NCBI GenBank assembly: GCA_902766825.1
Contig: CACXFB010000074.1
Location: 1 to 50,427 of the forward strand
DNA length: 50,427 bases
Direction: 5' to 3'
Source of the DNA: an uncultured Lachnospiraceae bacterium
Lineage (GTDB): Bacteria > Bacillota > Clostridia > Lachnospirales > Lachnospiraceae
A program made the position numbers and the translations under genes. Of this stretch, positions 32,370 to 42,200 are shown piece after piece; position 1 is the stretch's first letter, and each line of letters opens with the position of its first letter. Below the pieces are notes generated by a model. It ran no database searches and had not been told where the DNA came from. It was given only the letters and a program-made list of their open reading frames with translations.

Positions 32370-34430
32370 ATGTGTAAAGTGAGCATTATTGTACCTGTGT
32401 ACAATGTGGAAAAATTCATAGAACGCACGGTCAAAAGCATTCTTTCTCAAAGTTATTCCGATTGGGAGATGCTTTTGATAGACGATGGTTCCACGGATTC
32501 ATCAGGTGAAATATGCAATAAACTGGCATCTGAATGTGAAAAAATTAAAGTTATTCACAAGCCTAACGGCGGGCTTTCAAGTGCACGTAATGAAGGACTC
32601 TGTCACGCAAAAGGCGAGATAATATGTTTTCTTGACAGTGATGATTATGTCAGTAAAGATTATCTTGAATGTATTGTGCACCAGATGAAGGATAATGACC
32701 TTATATATTTTAATGCAAAAAGAGTAGATGAAGCCGGACAGTTCCTTTATGACATAAAATACAAAACAGACAGCTATAATCTTTTGGATAACAAAGCAAG
32801 ATTTGAATATATAATCGGGGTATTAGTTAATTACATTAACGGCTGGGAGGTGTGCTTTCGCGCTTTTTTAAGATCCGTTATCGATGAGGCGAAGCTAAGG
32901 TTTGAGAGTGAACGACAGGTGTTTGCGGAGGACTTTCTGTTTACGTTGTCTTATGTGATGCATTGTAAGAAAATACAGGGAGTGGACAGGCAGATATATT
33001 ATTACACAAGGCGTGAGAATTCTCTTATGGAGAGCAGCGTAAATGACCAGGCATCGAGGATACTTCGTCTTCCTGCCTTTGGCAAAAAGGTGGCAGCGGC
33101 AGCAGATAATGCAGGCAATAAGCTTATATCAGACAACATTTCATTAATTTATTATCTGATATATGAGTGGCACATGAAGGAATTTTGCAGAAATAATTCC
33201 GAAAGTGCCGGCAGACAGTTAGATGATAAGATGATGGAAGATGAATTTCATGCAGCCTGTATGAAAAAGTATGAAGATAATTACAGGGATTATATTGACA
33301 GTTATGGTAAAATGTGTGCGTATACAAGTGTTATTGTAGCTGTTTACAATATAGAAGATTACATTGATAAATGTATTCGCTCGATTGTATCCCAGTCATC
33401 GACAAGAATACAGATTATTCTTGTTGACGACGGCTCTACGGATGCAAGCGGAAAGATATGCGATGAATGGGCGAAAATGGATTACAGGATAAGCGTAATC
33501 CATAAGCGTAACGGAGGGCTTTCAAGTGCCAGAAATGCAGGTATTGCCAAGTCTCTTGGAAAGTATATTTACTTTGTTGACGGAGATGATTACATTGACA
33601 GGCAGTTAATAACCGTGGCTGTTGGAGCAATGTTAAGAGAAGGCTGCGATATATGCACATTCAGAGCAAGAAAGATATCAGGAGATAATGAGGAAAAGTT
33701 CGGGGAGGATTATGAATACGGTTTAAGAGAAATCGGTAATGATACAGATAAATACAGATTTCTATATGAAGATTTCTTTTTGTATCGAATCGGCTGGGAG
33801 GCATGGAAGAATATTTATCTGGCTGATATAATTAAAGAATACAAGCTTGAGTTTGTAAGCGAGAGAGAAGTGTTTGCTGAGGATTTGTTGTTTACATCCT
33901 GCTATATGCTTCATGCACGCAGCGTCCTTTGTATAACTGATGTGTTATATAATTATGTCTTTCGCGAAAATTCCCTTATGGATGCGAAGAAAGATAAAAT
34001 AATGATTGTTGAATTTAATACAATTGCGTACTATATTTATAATGAATTGATAAAATGCAATCTTGACTATTGCAAGGAACATTTTTACAGACTGTATGAA
34101 AGAATAATGTTCTGGCATGTGGCATATCTTATGTGGAATGTGGACATTTCAAGTATGAAAGACGGTATTGATAAGATACGGCAGACGGATATCTGTCTTG
34201 ACAACATAAAGCTTCTTGATGCCCGCAAAGAAGAATCCATACAAACATATGGTTATGAAGAGTATCTTCGTAATCATGCATTTATCCGTTATGTTCTTGA
34301 TAACGATGAAAAAGAATACGAGAAGAATTTTAATAAAATGCTTCGATACAGAAGCAGGAGTATGTTAAAGAATAAGGTGTTTGGAAAGTTGTCGGCAATT
34401 CGTAGAAAAATTAAAAGGTGGACGTCGTGA
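32370..34430 (+). CDS. tandem two-domain GT2 glycosyltransferase
   Basis: The protein has 686 residues and contains two full GT2 domains. The first (about 1-310) has VSIIVPVYNVEKF, LLIDDGSTDSSGEICN and the DXD-type FLDSDDYV. The second (about 315-650) has TSVIVAVYNIEDYI, ILVDDGSTDASGKICDEW and FVDGDDYI. Each domain also carries GWEVCFRAF or GWEAWKNIY and VFAEDFLF or VFAEDLLF, so the two halves arose by internal duplication. Both active sites look intact; it may add two sugars in turn. A basic C-terminal tail may bind the membrane. AAGGAG precedes the ATG. Its stop overlaps the next GTG start. Confidence 0.92.
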   Translation: MCKVSIIVPVYNVEKFIERTVKSILSQSYSDWEMLLIDDGSTDSSGEICNKLASECEKIKVIHKPNGGLSSARNEGLCHAKGEIICFLDSDDYVSKDYLECIVHQMKDNDLIYFNAKRVDEAGQFLYDIKYKTDSYNLLDNKARFEYIIGVLVNYINGWEVCFRAFLRSVIDEAKLRFESERQVFAEDFLFTLSYVMHCKKIQGVDRQIYYYTRRENSLMESSVNDQASRILRLPAFGKKVAAAADNAGNKLISDNISLIYYLIYEWHMKEFCRNNSESAGRQLDDKMMEDEFHAACMKKYEDNYRDYIDSYGKMCAYTSVIVAVYNIEDYIDKCIRSIVSQSSTRIQIILVDDGSTDASGKICDEWAKMDYRISVIHKRNGGLSSARNAGIAKSLGKYIYFVDGDDYIDRQLITVAVGAMLREGCDICTFRARKISGDNEEKFGEDYEYGLREIGNDTDKYRFLYEDFFLYRIGWEAWKNIYLADIIKEYKLEFVSEREVFAEDLLFTSCYMLHARSVLCITDVLYNYVFRENSLMDAKKDKIMIVEFNTIAYYIYNELIKCNLDYCKEHFYRLYERIMFWHVAYLMWNVDISSMKDGIDKIRQTDICLDNIKLLDARKEESIQTYGYEEYLRNHAFIRYVLDNDEKEYEKNFNKMLRYRSRSMLKNKVFGKLSAIRRKIKRWTS

Positions 34431-35575
34431 AAAAGAAAATGCTTATTCTTAATGACACGGTATTCAGTGGTGGCGTTGAGAAATTAATGTACGATCTTGT
34501 AATGAGATGGTATAAGGATTATGACATAACCATACTTACCGAGTATGGCAGCAAAAGCTTTTATAATGAGTACCCGATGGAAGTAAAGAGCCTTACATAC
34601 GGAACACGAATAAGCCTTAAGAATGTGAAGGGCCTTCGCAAGTACAATGATATGTTTTGTGAGTATATGCTTGATAAGAAGTTCAAGAAGATTAACAAAG
34701 GCAATTACGATTATGTTCTTGCAATGAAAGAGGGAATAATTACTGCCTTAGGTCAAAAGTTAGATGCGAAAGTCAAGCTTGCATGGGTGCATCTTGATTA
34801 TAAGAATGCTTATTGGACAAGAGCGGCATTTGTCAGTGCCAACGATGAGGTTTCGTGCATGAAAACCTACAAGAACATTATATGTGTTTCAAGGTTTATT
34901 ATGGAGACCATTAAAGAGAGAATAGGGGATCCGGGGAATCTTGTTGTAAGATATAATCCTATAGATGAGAAGCTGATACTCAAAAAGTCTAAGGAAACGG
35001 TTGATGATTTGTGGGATAAGCAATCAAAAATTAGATTCCTCAGTGTCGGAAGACTTCACTACCAGAAGGGATATGATTTGTTGGTTAAAGCCTGCAGTCT
35101 GCTTAATTATGAAGGTTACAAGGAACGGTTTGAGGTTGTTGTAATCGGAGAGGGAGAGATGGAAGCTGATCTTAAAAAGCAGTGCGTTGCGCAGGATGTT
35201 GATAATATTTCATTTATAGGATACAGGGATAACCCATACAAATATTTAAAAGATGCTGATTGGTTTATTTCTTCTTCGAGGTATGAAGGATATTCTCTTG
35301 TAAGTCAGGAAGCAGCAATACTTGATGTGCCGGTTATGGCAACTAACGTATCCGGTGTGCCGGAGCTTTTGGGAGATAATTTTGAATACGGAATAGTAAT
35401 TAAGGATATATCAGCGCAGGAAATAGCCGCGAACATGAAAAAAGTTATTGATGATCCTTCATTACAGGAAAAATACAAGAATCTTATAATGCAACGCAAG
35501 GCCATCATTAATTTTGATGACCGAATTAAAGCGATTACAAGATTGTTTGATGAAAGTTATAATCCGGAGGAATAA
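34427..35575 (+). CDS. GT4-family glycosyltransferase
   Basis: The protein has 382 residues. The GTG at 34427 overlaps the previous stop (GTGA) and has AAAGGTGG upstream; an in-frame GTG at 34418 is less well placed. It is a GT-B enzyme: acceptor-side loop VFSGGVEKLMYDL near the start, FLSVGRLHYQKGYDLL in the donor domain, VVIGEGEMEADL, FIGYRDNPYKYL, and the EX7E motif in RYEGYSLVSQEA. It probably extends the glycan carried by the neighbouring ABC exporter, using a nucleotide sugar; identity of the sugar is unknown. Confidence 0.92.
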   Translation: MKKKMLILNDTVFSGGVEKLMYDLVMRWYKDYDITILTEYGSKSFYNEYPMEVKSLTYGTRISLKNVKGLRKYNDMFCEYMLDKKFKKINKGNYDYVLAMKEGIITALGQKLDAKVKLAWVHLDYKNAYWTRAAFVSANDEVSCMKTYKNIICVSRFIMETIKERIGDPGNLVVRYNPIDEKLILKKSKETVDDLWDKQSKIRFLSVGRLHYQKGYDLLVKACSLLNYEGYKERFEVVVIGEGEMEADLKKQCVAQDVDNISFIGYRDNPYKYLKDADWFISSSRYEGYSLVSQEAAILDVPVMATNVSGVPELLGDNFEYGIVIKDISAQEIAANMKKVIDDPSLQEKYKNLIMQRKAIINFDDRIKAITRLFDESYNPEE

Positions 35576-35577
35576 TT

Positions 35578-36834
35578 TTGCCACACACTAACAATGTTCA
35601 GGGCGCAGAGCCTGTAATTGAGATAGAGAATTTAAAAAAACAATACCGACTAGGAAGCATCGGGGGTAGAACACTTCGTGAAGATGTTCATTCCTGGTGG
35701 GAGAGAAAACATGGCAGGGATGACGGCTCAGGCGATACATTTATGGCGCTTGACGGAATTGATCTTACCGTATACAAAGCGGATGCTCTTGGAATAGTCG
35801 GTTCTAACGGAGCGGGCAAATCCACTCTGTTAAAGATTCTTTCAAGAATTACTGCGCCTACTGAAGGAGAGGTAAGAATAAAGGGAAGAATTGCAAGTAT
35901 GCTTGAGGTAGGTACCGGATTTCACAAGGAGCTTACCGGGCGCGAGAACATTTACCTTAACGGTGCGATTCTCGGTATGAGCAAGGCTGAGATTGACAGG
36001 AAGATGGATGATATTATAAGCTTTTCCGAGTGTGAGAAATTTATCGACACGCCGGTTAAGAGATATTCATCGGGTATGTATGTAAAGCTAGCGTTTTCAG
36101 TGGCGGCACATCTTGATTCCGAGATACTTATCATGGATGAAGTTCTTGCCGTAGGTGATATGAAATTTCAGAAAAAATGTATCGACAAGATGACGGAGAT
36201 TTCAAAAAAAGAGGGACGTACAATTCTTTATGTCAGCCACAATATGGCGACTATAAAGAGCCTTTGTAACAGATGTATAGTTCTTGATAAAGGAAAACTT
36301 GTTTTTAACGGGGATACGCAGGATGCGGTAAGGCTGTATCTTGATAATGTCCCATCAGATAAAATGTCAGTGGATTATGATAATATATTAAGACCAAGCT
36401 GGCTTTGCCGTGATGATGTAAGAATTAAAAGAGCATGGTATGAGAACAGGGAGTCATCGATATTTAAATCGGGTGAGCCATTGCTTGTCAATGCAGAGTG
36501 GGAGAATATTAAGGATGTACAGAAACTGTGTTTCAGAATTGAGATAACAGGAAGTGATGATAATCCTTGTGCCACGGCATGTGTATATGATTTTTATGAT
36601 GGCAGCAGTGGTGACAAGGCAAACCGAGGTTTTAAGGTTGACACATCGATGCTTGCTCCCGGAAGATACAGAACAATGTATACTTTCTTTTTGAGAGGTA
36701 ATCTTAATGAAAGCATTGATGTTGACTGCATGCAGGGACTCGATTTTGAGATAGAGGCGGATGGTATACAGAGATTAAAATGGGTAAATAAAAACTGGGG
36801 AGACTGTATTCTTCCTGATATCGAGGTGATGTGA
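35578..36834 (+). CDS. ABC polysaccharide exporter ATPase, Wzt/TagH-like
   Basis: The protein has 418 residues. TTG start at 35578 with GGAGG. The nucleotide-binding domain (about 12-255) has Walker A GSNGAGKST at 75-83, the signature YSSGMY at 163-168, Walker B ILIMDE at 183-188 and the His switch in YVSHN. Residues about 270-418 form an added beta domain like the Wzt C-terminal domain that recognises the end of the glycan (RIKRAWYENRESSIFKSGEPL, FEIEADGIQRLKWVNKNWGDCIL). Works with the permease at 31521. The stop overlaps the acyltransferase start (TGATG). Confidence 0.94.
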   Translation: MPHTNNVQGAEPVIEIENLKKQYRLGSIGGRTLREDVHSWWERKHGRDDGSGDTFMALDGIDLTVYKADALGIVGSNGAGKSTLLKILSRITAPTEGEVRIKGRIASMLEVGTGFHKELTGRENIYLNGAILGMSKAEIDRKMDDIISFSECEKFIDTPVKRYSSGMYVKLAFSVAAHLDSEILIMDEVLAVGDMKFQKKCIDKMTEISKKEGRTILYVSHNMATIKSLCNRCIVLDKGKLVFNGDTQDAVRLYLDNVPSDKMSVDYDNILRPSWLCRDDVRIKRAWYENRESSIFKSGEPLLVNAEWENIKDVQKLCFRIEITGSDDNPCATACVYDFYDGSSGDKANRGFKVDTSMLAPGRYRTMYTFFLRGNLNESIDVDCMQGLDFEIEADGIQRLKWVNKNWGDCILPDIEVM

Positions 36835-37925
36835 TGGGAAGTGCTAAAGGTGTCAACAAGCTCGGAATGTTTGACCTTCTTAAGGGATTTGGAATGTGTG
36901 TTATCGTAATAACTCACATAGTGGGTTATTACCGTATAAAATTTATAGGAGCGACACTGTTCTTTCCTTTATGGTATATAGGTTATGGGCTTATGCCGAT
37001 GTTCTTTTTGATGAGCGGATATAATTTTAGAAGAAAATCTTTTGAAAAATGTATAAAACAACAGGCGGGGTTTTATATAGCTCCTTACATAAAACTTGCA
37101 ATCGTAACGGTTCCGGTGTACTGTGTGCTTCATTATCTGACTTTCAGATATAAAGCAGGTGCCATTTATGAGACCAAGAATATGGCAATGTGTTTTTTGT
37201 TTGGAATGAGCGGACCTACAACATTTGCAGGATATACGTTTAATTATGGCGTGGTTGCAGTGTGGTTTTTTTTGGCCATGTTTATAGGATGGGTGTTGCT
37301 TAATCAGATAATGAGCATTAAGAACCCCAAAGCAGCAGGTGTGGTAGTTGCAGCAGTTTCCGTAGCCGGAGTGCTGCTTGGACAGTTTTGTGACAAGATT
37401 CCATACTGCGGTGAGATTGTTCCGTGGTGTATCCCACAGGGAATGGTGGCAACAGGATTTATTTATCTTGGACATCTTATGAAAAAGAAAAACTGGTTAA
37501 GCAGGAAGATTCCGATATCGATTATTATTGCAATGTTTGTTTTCTCGGCAGTATGTTCAGCGTTTGGTAATCTTGGTATGACCAACGCAAGATGGAATCA
37601 TGGTATAATTGATGTCGTGGCATCTGGAATTGCGGGATTTTTGTGTATAAAAGCAGGCATCGGACTGAATAAATACAGTGGTAAGGCAGTAATGTTTTTA
37701 CGAAAAGTAGGTAAATATAATTACTGGATCATATCATTACATTGTTTTGAGATTATGGCTTTTCACTGGACGGAATTTGCTCTTAAGATGATGGACAAAG
37801 GACTTGGAGTTGTTGCGTTTATTATTCAGTTTGTTATATGCGTGCTTGTGATTGTTGGCGGAATAATGCTGTTTGAATATATTAATAAAATTAAGGTTAA
37901 GAGAAAAATCAAAAATAAAATATAA
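36834..37925 (+). CDS. membrane acyltransferase, family 3
   Basis: The protein has 363 residues with about ten hydrophobic segments. The ATG at 36834 overlaps the stop of the ATPase gene. The family 3 signature is present at the N-terminus: KLGMFDLLKGFGMCVIVITHI, with the His of THI expected to take part in acyl transfer. MFFLMSGYNFRRKSF follows. Such enzymes O-acylate surface glycans. An acyl carrier protein gene starts 27 bp downstream, which is suggestive of an unusual acyl donor, but these enzymes usually use acyl-CoA. Confidence 0.85.
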   Translation: MGSAKGVNKLGMFDLLKGFGMCVIVITHIVGYYRIKFIGATLFFPLWYIGYGLMPMFFLMSGYNFRRKSFEKCIKQQAGFYIAPYIKLAIVTVPVYCVLHYLTFRYKAGAIYETKNMAMCFLFGMSGPTTFAGYTFNYGVVAVWFFLAMFIGWVLLNQIMSIKNPKAAGVVVAAVSVAGVLLGQFCDKIPYCGEIVPWCIPQGMVATGFIYLGHLMKKKNWLSRKIPISIIIAMFVFSAVCSAFGNLGMTNARWNHGIIDVVASGIAGFLCIKAGIGLNKYSGKAVMFLRKVGKYNYWIISLHCFEIMAFHWTEFALKMMDKGLGVVAFIIQFVICVLVIVGGIMLFEYINKIKVKRKIKNKI

Positions 37926-37951
37926 TGTATTTAAAGCAGGAGGTTTAAAGA

Positions 37952-38191
37952 ATGGACGAGAAAGAAATATTAAATGAAGTTGCAGTGGCAATAAAAGATG
38001 TACTTGATGATGATTCGCTCGAGATTACTATGGAAACAAGTTTTGTGGAAGATTTGGATATCATGTCCATTGAGATTTTTCAGCTTGTAATGATTCTTGA
38101 AGAAAAATACGGTATCAAGATGGATGAAAATGAGATAAGCGAATTTGAAACTGTTGAGGATATAGTAGAGTATATTAAACGTCTGAAGTAA
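37952..38191 (+). CDS. acyl carrier protein, non-canonical prosthetic site
   Basis: The protein has 79 residues, strongly acidic, with AGGAGG before the ATG. It aligns along its full length with AcpP-type carriers. The phosphopantetheine Ser is present, but the usual DSL motif reads MSI within EDLDIMSIEIFQLV. The following helix LVMILEEKYGIKM is typical. It ends the surface-polymer operon, directly after the acyltransferase, so a dedicated role in surface-glycan acylation or D-alanyl-type loading is more likely than general fatty acid synthesis. This is inference. Confidence 0.88.
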   Translation: MDEKEILNEVAVAIKDVLDDDSLEITMETSFVEDLDIMSIEIFQLVMILEEKYGIKMDENEISEFETVEDIVEYIKRLK

Positions 38192-38210
38192 TCCTATAAT
38201 TTATTAAAAA

Positions 38211-38233
38211 AGGAGCACATAGCTCCTTTTTTT
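38211..38233. terminator. bidirectional terminator between ACP and DegV genes
   Basis: AGGAGC (38211-38216) pairs with GCTCCT (38222-38227), followed by a T run to 38233 and preceded by an A run, so it can serve both convergent genes. Confidence 0.85.
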
Positions 38234-38236
38234 GCG

Positions 38237-39124
38237 TCAGTCCTGTCTTTTGTCTCCCATGAAAAACAGTGCTACAGTTCCCGGACCTGTATGTGAACCA
38301 ATAACAGTTCCGATGCTGGTGATAACTATTTTTCCTTTAAGCTTTGGAAAGAGTTCTTCAATCTCAGCGGCTACTGCCTTGGCGTCATCTAAACAATCAG
38401 ATTCTGAAATAAAGCATTTGCCGTCGTAATTGATTCCGTTCTTGGCATGTTCCACCATGTTAAGAACAATCTGGTGCATTGCTTTTTTCTTACCACGGGC
38501 TTTTGATCTTGGAATGAGTTTACCTTCGCTGTTGATATCAATAACAGGACATATGTTAAGTGCAGTCCCGAATATTGCAGAAGATCTTGATATCCTTCCG
38601 CCTCTGAAAAAGCTTGTTAAATCTGTTGAGAAAAAGTGACTTTGTACATTAAGTCTGTGATTCATAATCCATTCAACGTTATCATCGTAATCCATACGAT
38701 TATCAAGATTATCTTTTGCATATGCAACAAGCAGGCCATACCCGGCAGAAGCACTAAGTGAGTCGATGATTGTTAACTGCTGTTTTGGATACTTGTCCTT
38801 AAGATTATCGGCAGCAATAAGAGCGCTGTTGTATGTGCCTGAAATTCCGCTTGATAATGTTATGTGGATAATATCTAACCCTTGATCCAGATATTTTTTG
38901 AAAAAGCGCTCATAGTCTTCTGAATTAATCTGTGAAGTTGTTGGAGTAGCTCCGTCCGATATTTTTTTATAGAACTCTTTATATGAAACAGTAACACCTA
39001 AATCGTCGGGATATTCTACCCCGTCCATTGTGAAGTGGAAGCATACATAAGGAATATTTCTTGAATCCAGATATTCTTTGCTTAAATCGGCTGTTGAAGA
39101 GCATGTAATAATATATTTATTCAT
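38237..39124 (-). CDS. DegV-family fatty-acid-binding protein
   Basis: The protein has 295 residues. The ATG at 39124 has GGAGGTG; the in-frame ATG 27 bases earlier is less well placed. It shows DegV features: ITCSSTADLSKEY at the start, GATPTTSQINSEDY near 60, ITLSSGISGTYNSA near 95, STDLTSFFRGGRIS, and GTVIGSHTGPGTVALFF at the C-terminus. DegV/FakB proteins hold a fatty acid; in organisms with FakA they present it for phosphorylation. No kinase partner is in the window. It stands alone, convergent with the ACP gene. Confidence 0.93.
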   Translation of the reverse strand: MNKYIITCSSTADLSKEYLDSRNIPYVCFHFTMDGVEYPDDLGVTVSYKEFYKKISDGATPTTSQINSEDYERFFKKYLDQGLDIIHITLSSGISGTYNSALIAADNLKDKYPKQQLTIIDSLSASAGYGLLVAYAKDNLDNRMDYDDNVEWIMNHRLNVQSHFFSTDLTSFFRGGRISRSSAIFGTALNICPVIDINSEGKLIPRSKARGKKKAMHQIVLNMVEHAKNGINYDGKCFISESDCLDDAKAVAAEIEELFPKLKGKIVITSIGTVIGSHTGPGTVALFFMGDKRQD

Positions 39125-39286
39125 AAAACACCTCCAAAAAATATATAGCATAATTATATACTAATAAAGCAGATAAATAAAGGCGCAATACCAAATGCAA
39201 AGTAGTAAAACAGCCTGTTTTATGGTAAAATATACTTATGTTTTTATGGGATTTACAATCATTTTAAGATGAGGAAGGTATTGGGT

Positions 39287-42200
39287 ATGGAAGAGAAGAA
39301 AGAAGATATAAATGGTGATGGAAAATCGTTTCTTTTATTGGGGAAAATAGCAAAAGTAGCGATTGTTATTGTAATGTGCATTGTGGTAAATTATGCAGGT
39401 AAGTTTATTGGTGAAAAGTATGCTTTACCATTGTGGATGGATTCGCTCGGAACAGTTGTTGCGGCATATATAACCGGACCTATAGGCGGAGCTTTTGCGG
39501 GTTTTACCGCTAATGTTTTGTATGGAAAAGTAAGTCCTGAGTCATTTGCTTACGGAATAACAAGTATCTGTATTGGTATAAGTGTTGGTCTTATGGCGAG
39601 AAAGAGATGGTTTGACACTTTTCTTAATACGGTAATGGCAATATTTGTTGTGGTTGCGTTGGCTATGGCTGTGTCTGTACCTCTCAATTTTTCGTTATAT
39701 GATGGTGGAACCGGAAATGTTTGGGGAGACGGTGTGATGTACTATCTCGAGGATCGTGGAATAGGGCATTATATCGCAGCCGTAATAGGAGAGTTTTATA
39801 TTGATTTTGTGGACAAGACAATTACTCTTGTATTGTTGTTTGTGCTTGTACATCTTAGAAATACAATTAAGAGGGGAATAAAGTACGGTAATGCATACAG
39901 GATGCTTATGTTTACCGGGGCTGTTTTATTTTTTGGAAGTATTATTACTTCTCCTGTACAATGCAGTGCGGACATCAAGGATGAAGAGGATATCTCGTAT
40001 ATTCAGACAGTGTATAACAGTGATAGCGGACTGCCTTGTGGCAATGCTAATGATATAGCACAGACTAAGGACGGAATACTGTGGATTGGTACTTATGCGG
40101 GACTGTTTCGTTACAGTGGCGGGGAGTTCAAGCTTATGCATGAATACAATTCTGTCAGAAATGTTAACTGCATGTATGTTGACAGTGAGGACAGAATATG
40201 GGTTGGAACCAATGACAGTGGTGTTGTTGTTATTAAGGATGAGAAAATAGTAGGTGAGGTCTCGGGTAAAGATGGTTTGCAATCGGATTCCATAAGAAGT
40301 ATCATACAAAGCCAGGACGGATATTATTATATCGGAACGTCTGACGGAATGGCAGTGGTGAGCTTTGATAAAGATATTGTATTTGAAGGGTCTGTTGGTG
40401 AAGTAAACTATGCTTATGATATAGCCGCAAACAGTAAGGGCTACGTAGCGGCTATTACCTATGAAGGCGGTTTGTATGTACTTAAGAATAAAAAAGTAGT
40501 AGATACATATACATTGCCTGAGAAGGATGGAAAATATACAAGTGTTTTATTTGAAAATGATAATGTTATATGCATGGGGACTTCAAAAGGAGTATTGATA
40601 AAAGGATCATTTAATGCAGGAACGATTAAGACGGCAGAAAAGATTCAATGTGCCGATTACAGTATGGTTAATCGAATCTGCAAGAAAGATAATGGTATCA
40701 TATATGTGTGTACGGATAACGGAATCGGATATTTAAAAGATGACGGAAGTTTTGCAAAGACAGAGACTGGAACATTTAACCGTTCCATTCAGAATATGGA
40801 GACGGACTATCAGGGAAATCTTTGGTTTGCTTCATCAAGACACGGCCTTCTTAAGATGACGTTGTCGCCTTTTGAAGATTTGTACAGTGAAGCTGGAATT
40901 GAAGAAAAGGTTGTCAATGCTACGGCGTTGTGGAACGGCTTGTTGTATGTGGGAACCGATGTGGGGTTAGATATTATTGATTTGTCGGACAAGACACAAA
41001 TTGAAAATGAACTGACAAAGAGTCTTGATAGTGTAAGAATAAGATGCGTAATGGCAGACTCGCAGGATCATTTATGGATTTGTACCTATGGAATGGGCCT
41101 TATTGAAGTTGATAAAGACGGCAACAAAAAATCTTATGATTTAATGGCAGATGGTGTCGGCAACCGAGTAAGAGTTTGCATGGAGTTGTCTGATGGCTCA
41201 GTTGTTGTAGGAAGTGATAATGGTCTTACATTCATCAAAGATGATAAGGTGACAGGTCATATACCTTTTGGAGATGATATTGGATTTGCGCAGATATTAA
41301 GTCTGTTGGAATTATCGGATGGAAGACTGCTTGTTGGAACGGACGGTAACGGAATTATAGTGATCAAGGACAAGAAGATTGTGAAGAAAATCACAAGCGA
41401 AGATGGTCTTACTTCAGGCGTAATACTTAGAATGGTTGCGGATTCTGATAGAAATAATGTGTTTGTTGTAACAAGTAACAGTCTTTGTTATATGGATGAC
41501 GGCAAGGCCAATATAATGTCAAACTTCCCGTACTACAATAATTACGATGTATATCTTGACGATGACGGGGAAATGTTTGTTCTTGGAAGTGCAGGATGTT
41601 ATGTAATCGATAAAGAGGAATTATTATCACACCAGGATCCTGATTATAGAATTCTTAACTCCAAGATGGGACTTGCAGGTGCACTTACCGCTAATGCCTG
41701 GCATACAGTGGATGAAAATAAAAACATGTACCTGTGTACTGAAAAAGGTGTATTTGTTGTTAATGCAGATAAGTATGTTCTTGACAGTGAAATTTACAAA
41801 GTAAATATTTCATCAATTGAGATTGACGGAAATTTATATAATAAAAATTCTGAAAATGCCAATGCGGTTATAAAGCTAAGCAGGGAGACATCAAAGATAG
41901 AAATTGTGCCTGAGGTGGTAAACTACACAAAGGAAGATCCGATGGTAACGTACTATCTTGAAGGGCTTGAAGAATCTACAAGAACAATGCACGCAAGTGA
42001 GTTATCGAGTGTAGTATATACAAATCTTGATCCCGGTCAATATGTGTTCCATCTCCTTATTGAATCATCGGACACGGGAGCAGATATTGACGAGGAAATA
42101 ATTTCATTTGAAAAAGAAAAAGCGATTTATGATAACAAGGGCTTCTTGGTGTATCTGATTTTTGTAGGTGCACTGTTTGTGATTATGGTATCATGGCTTG

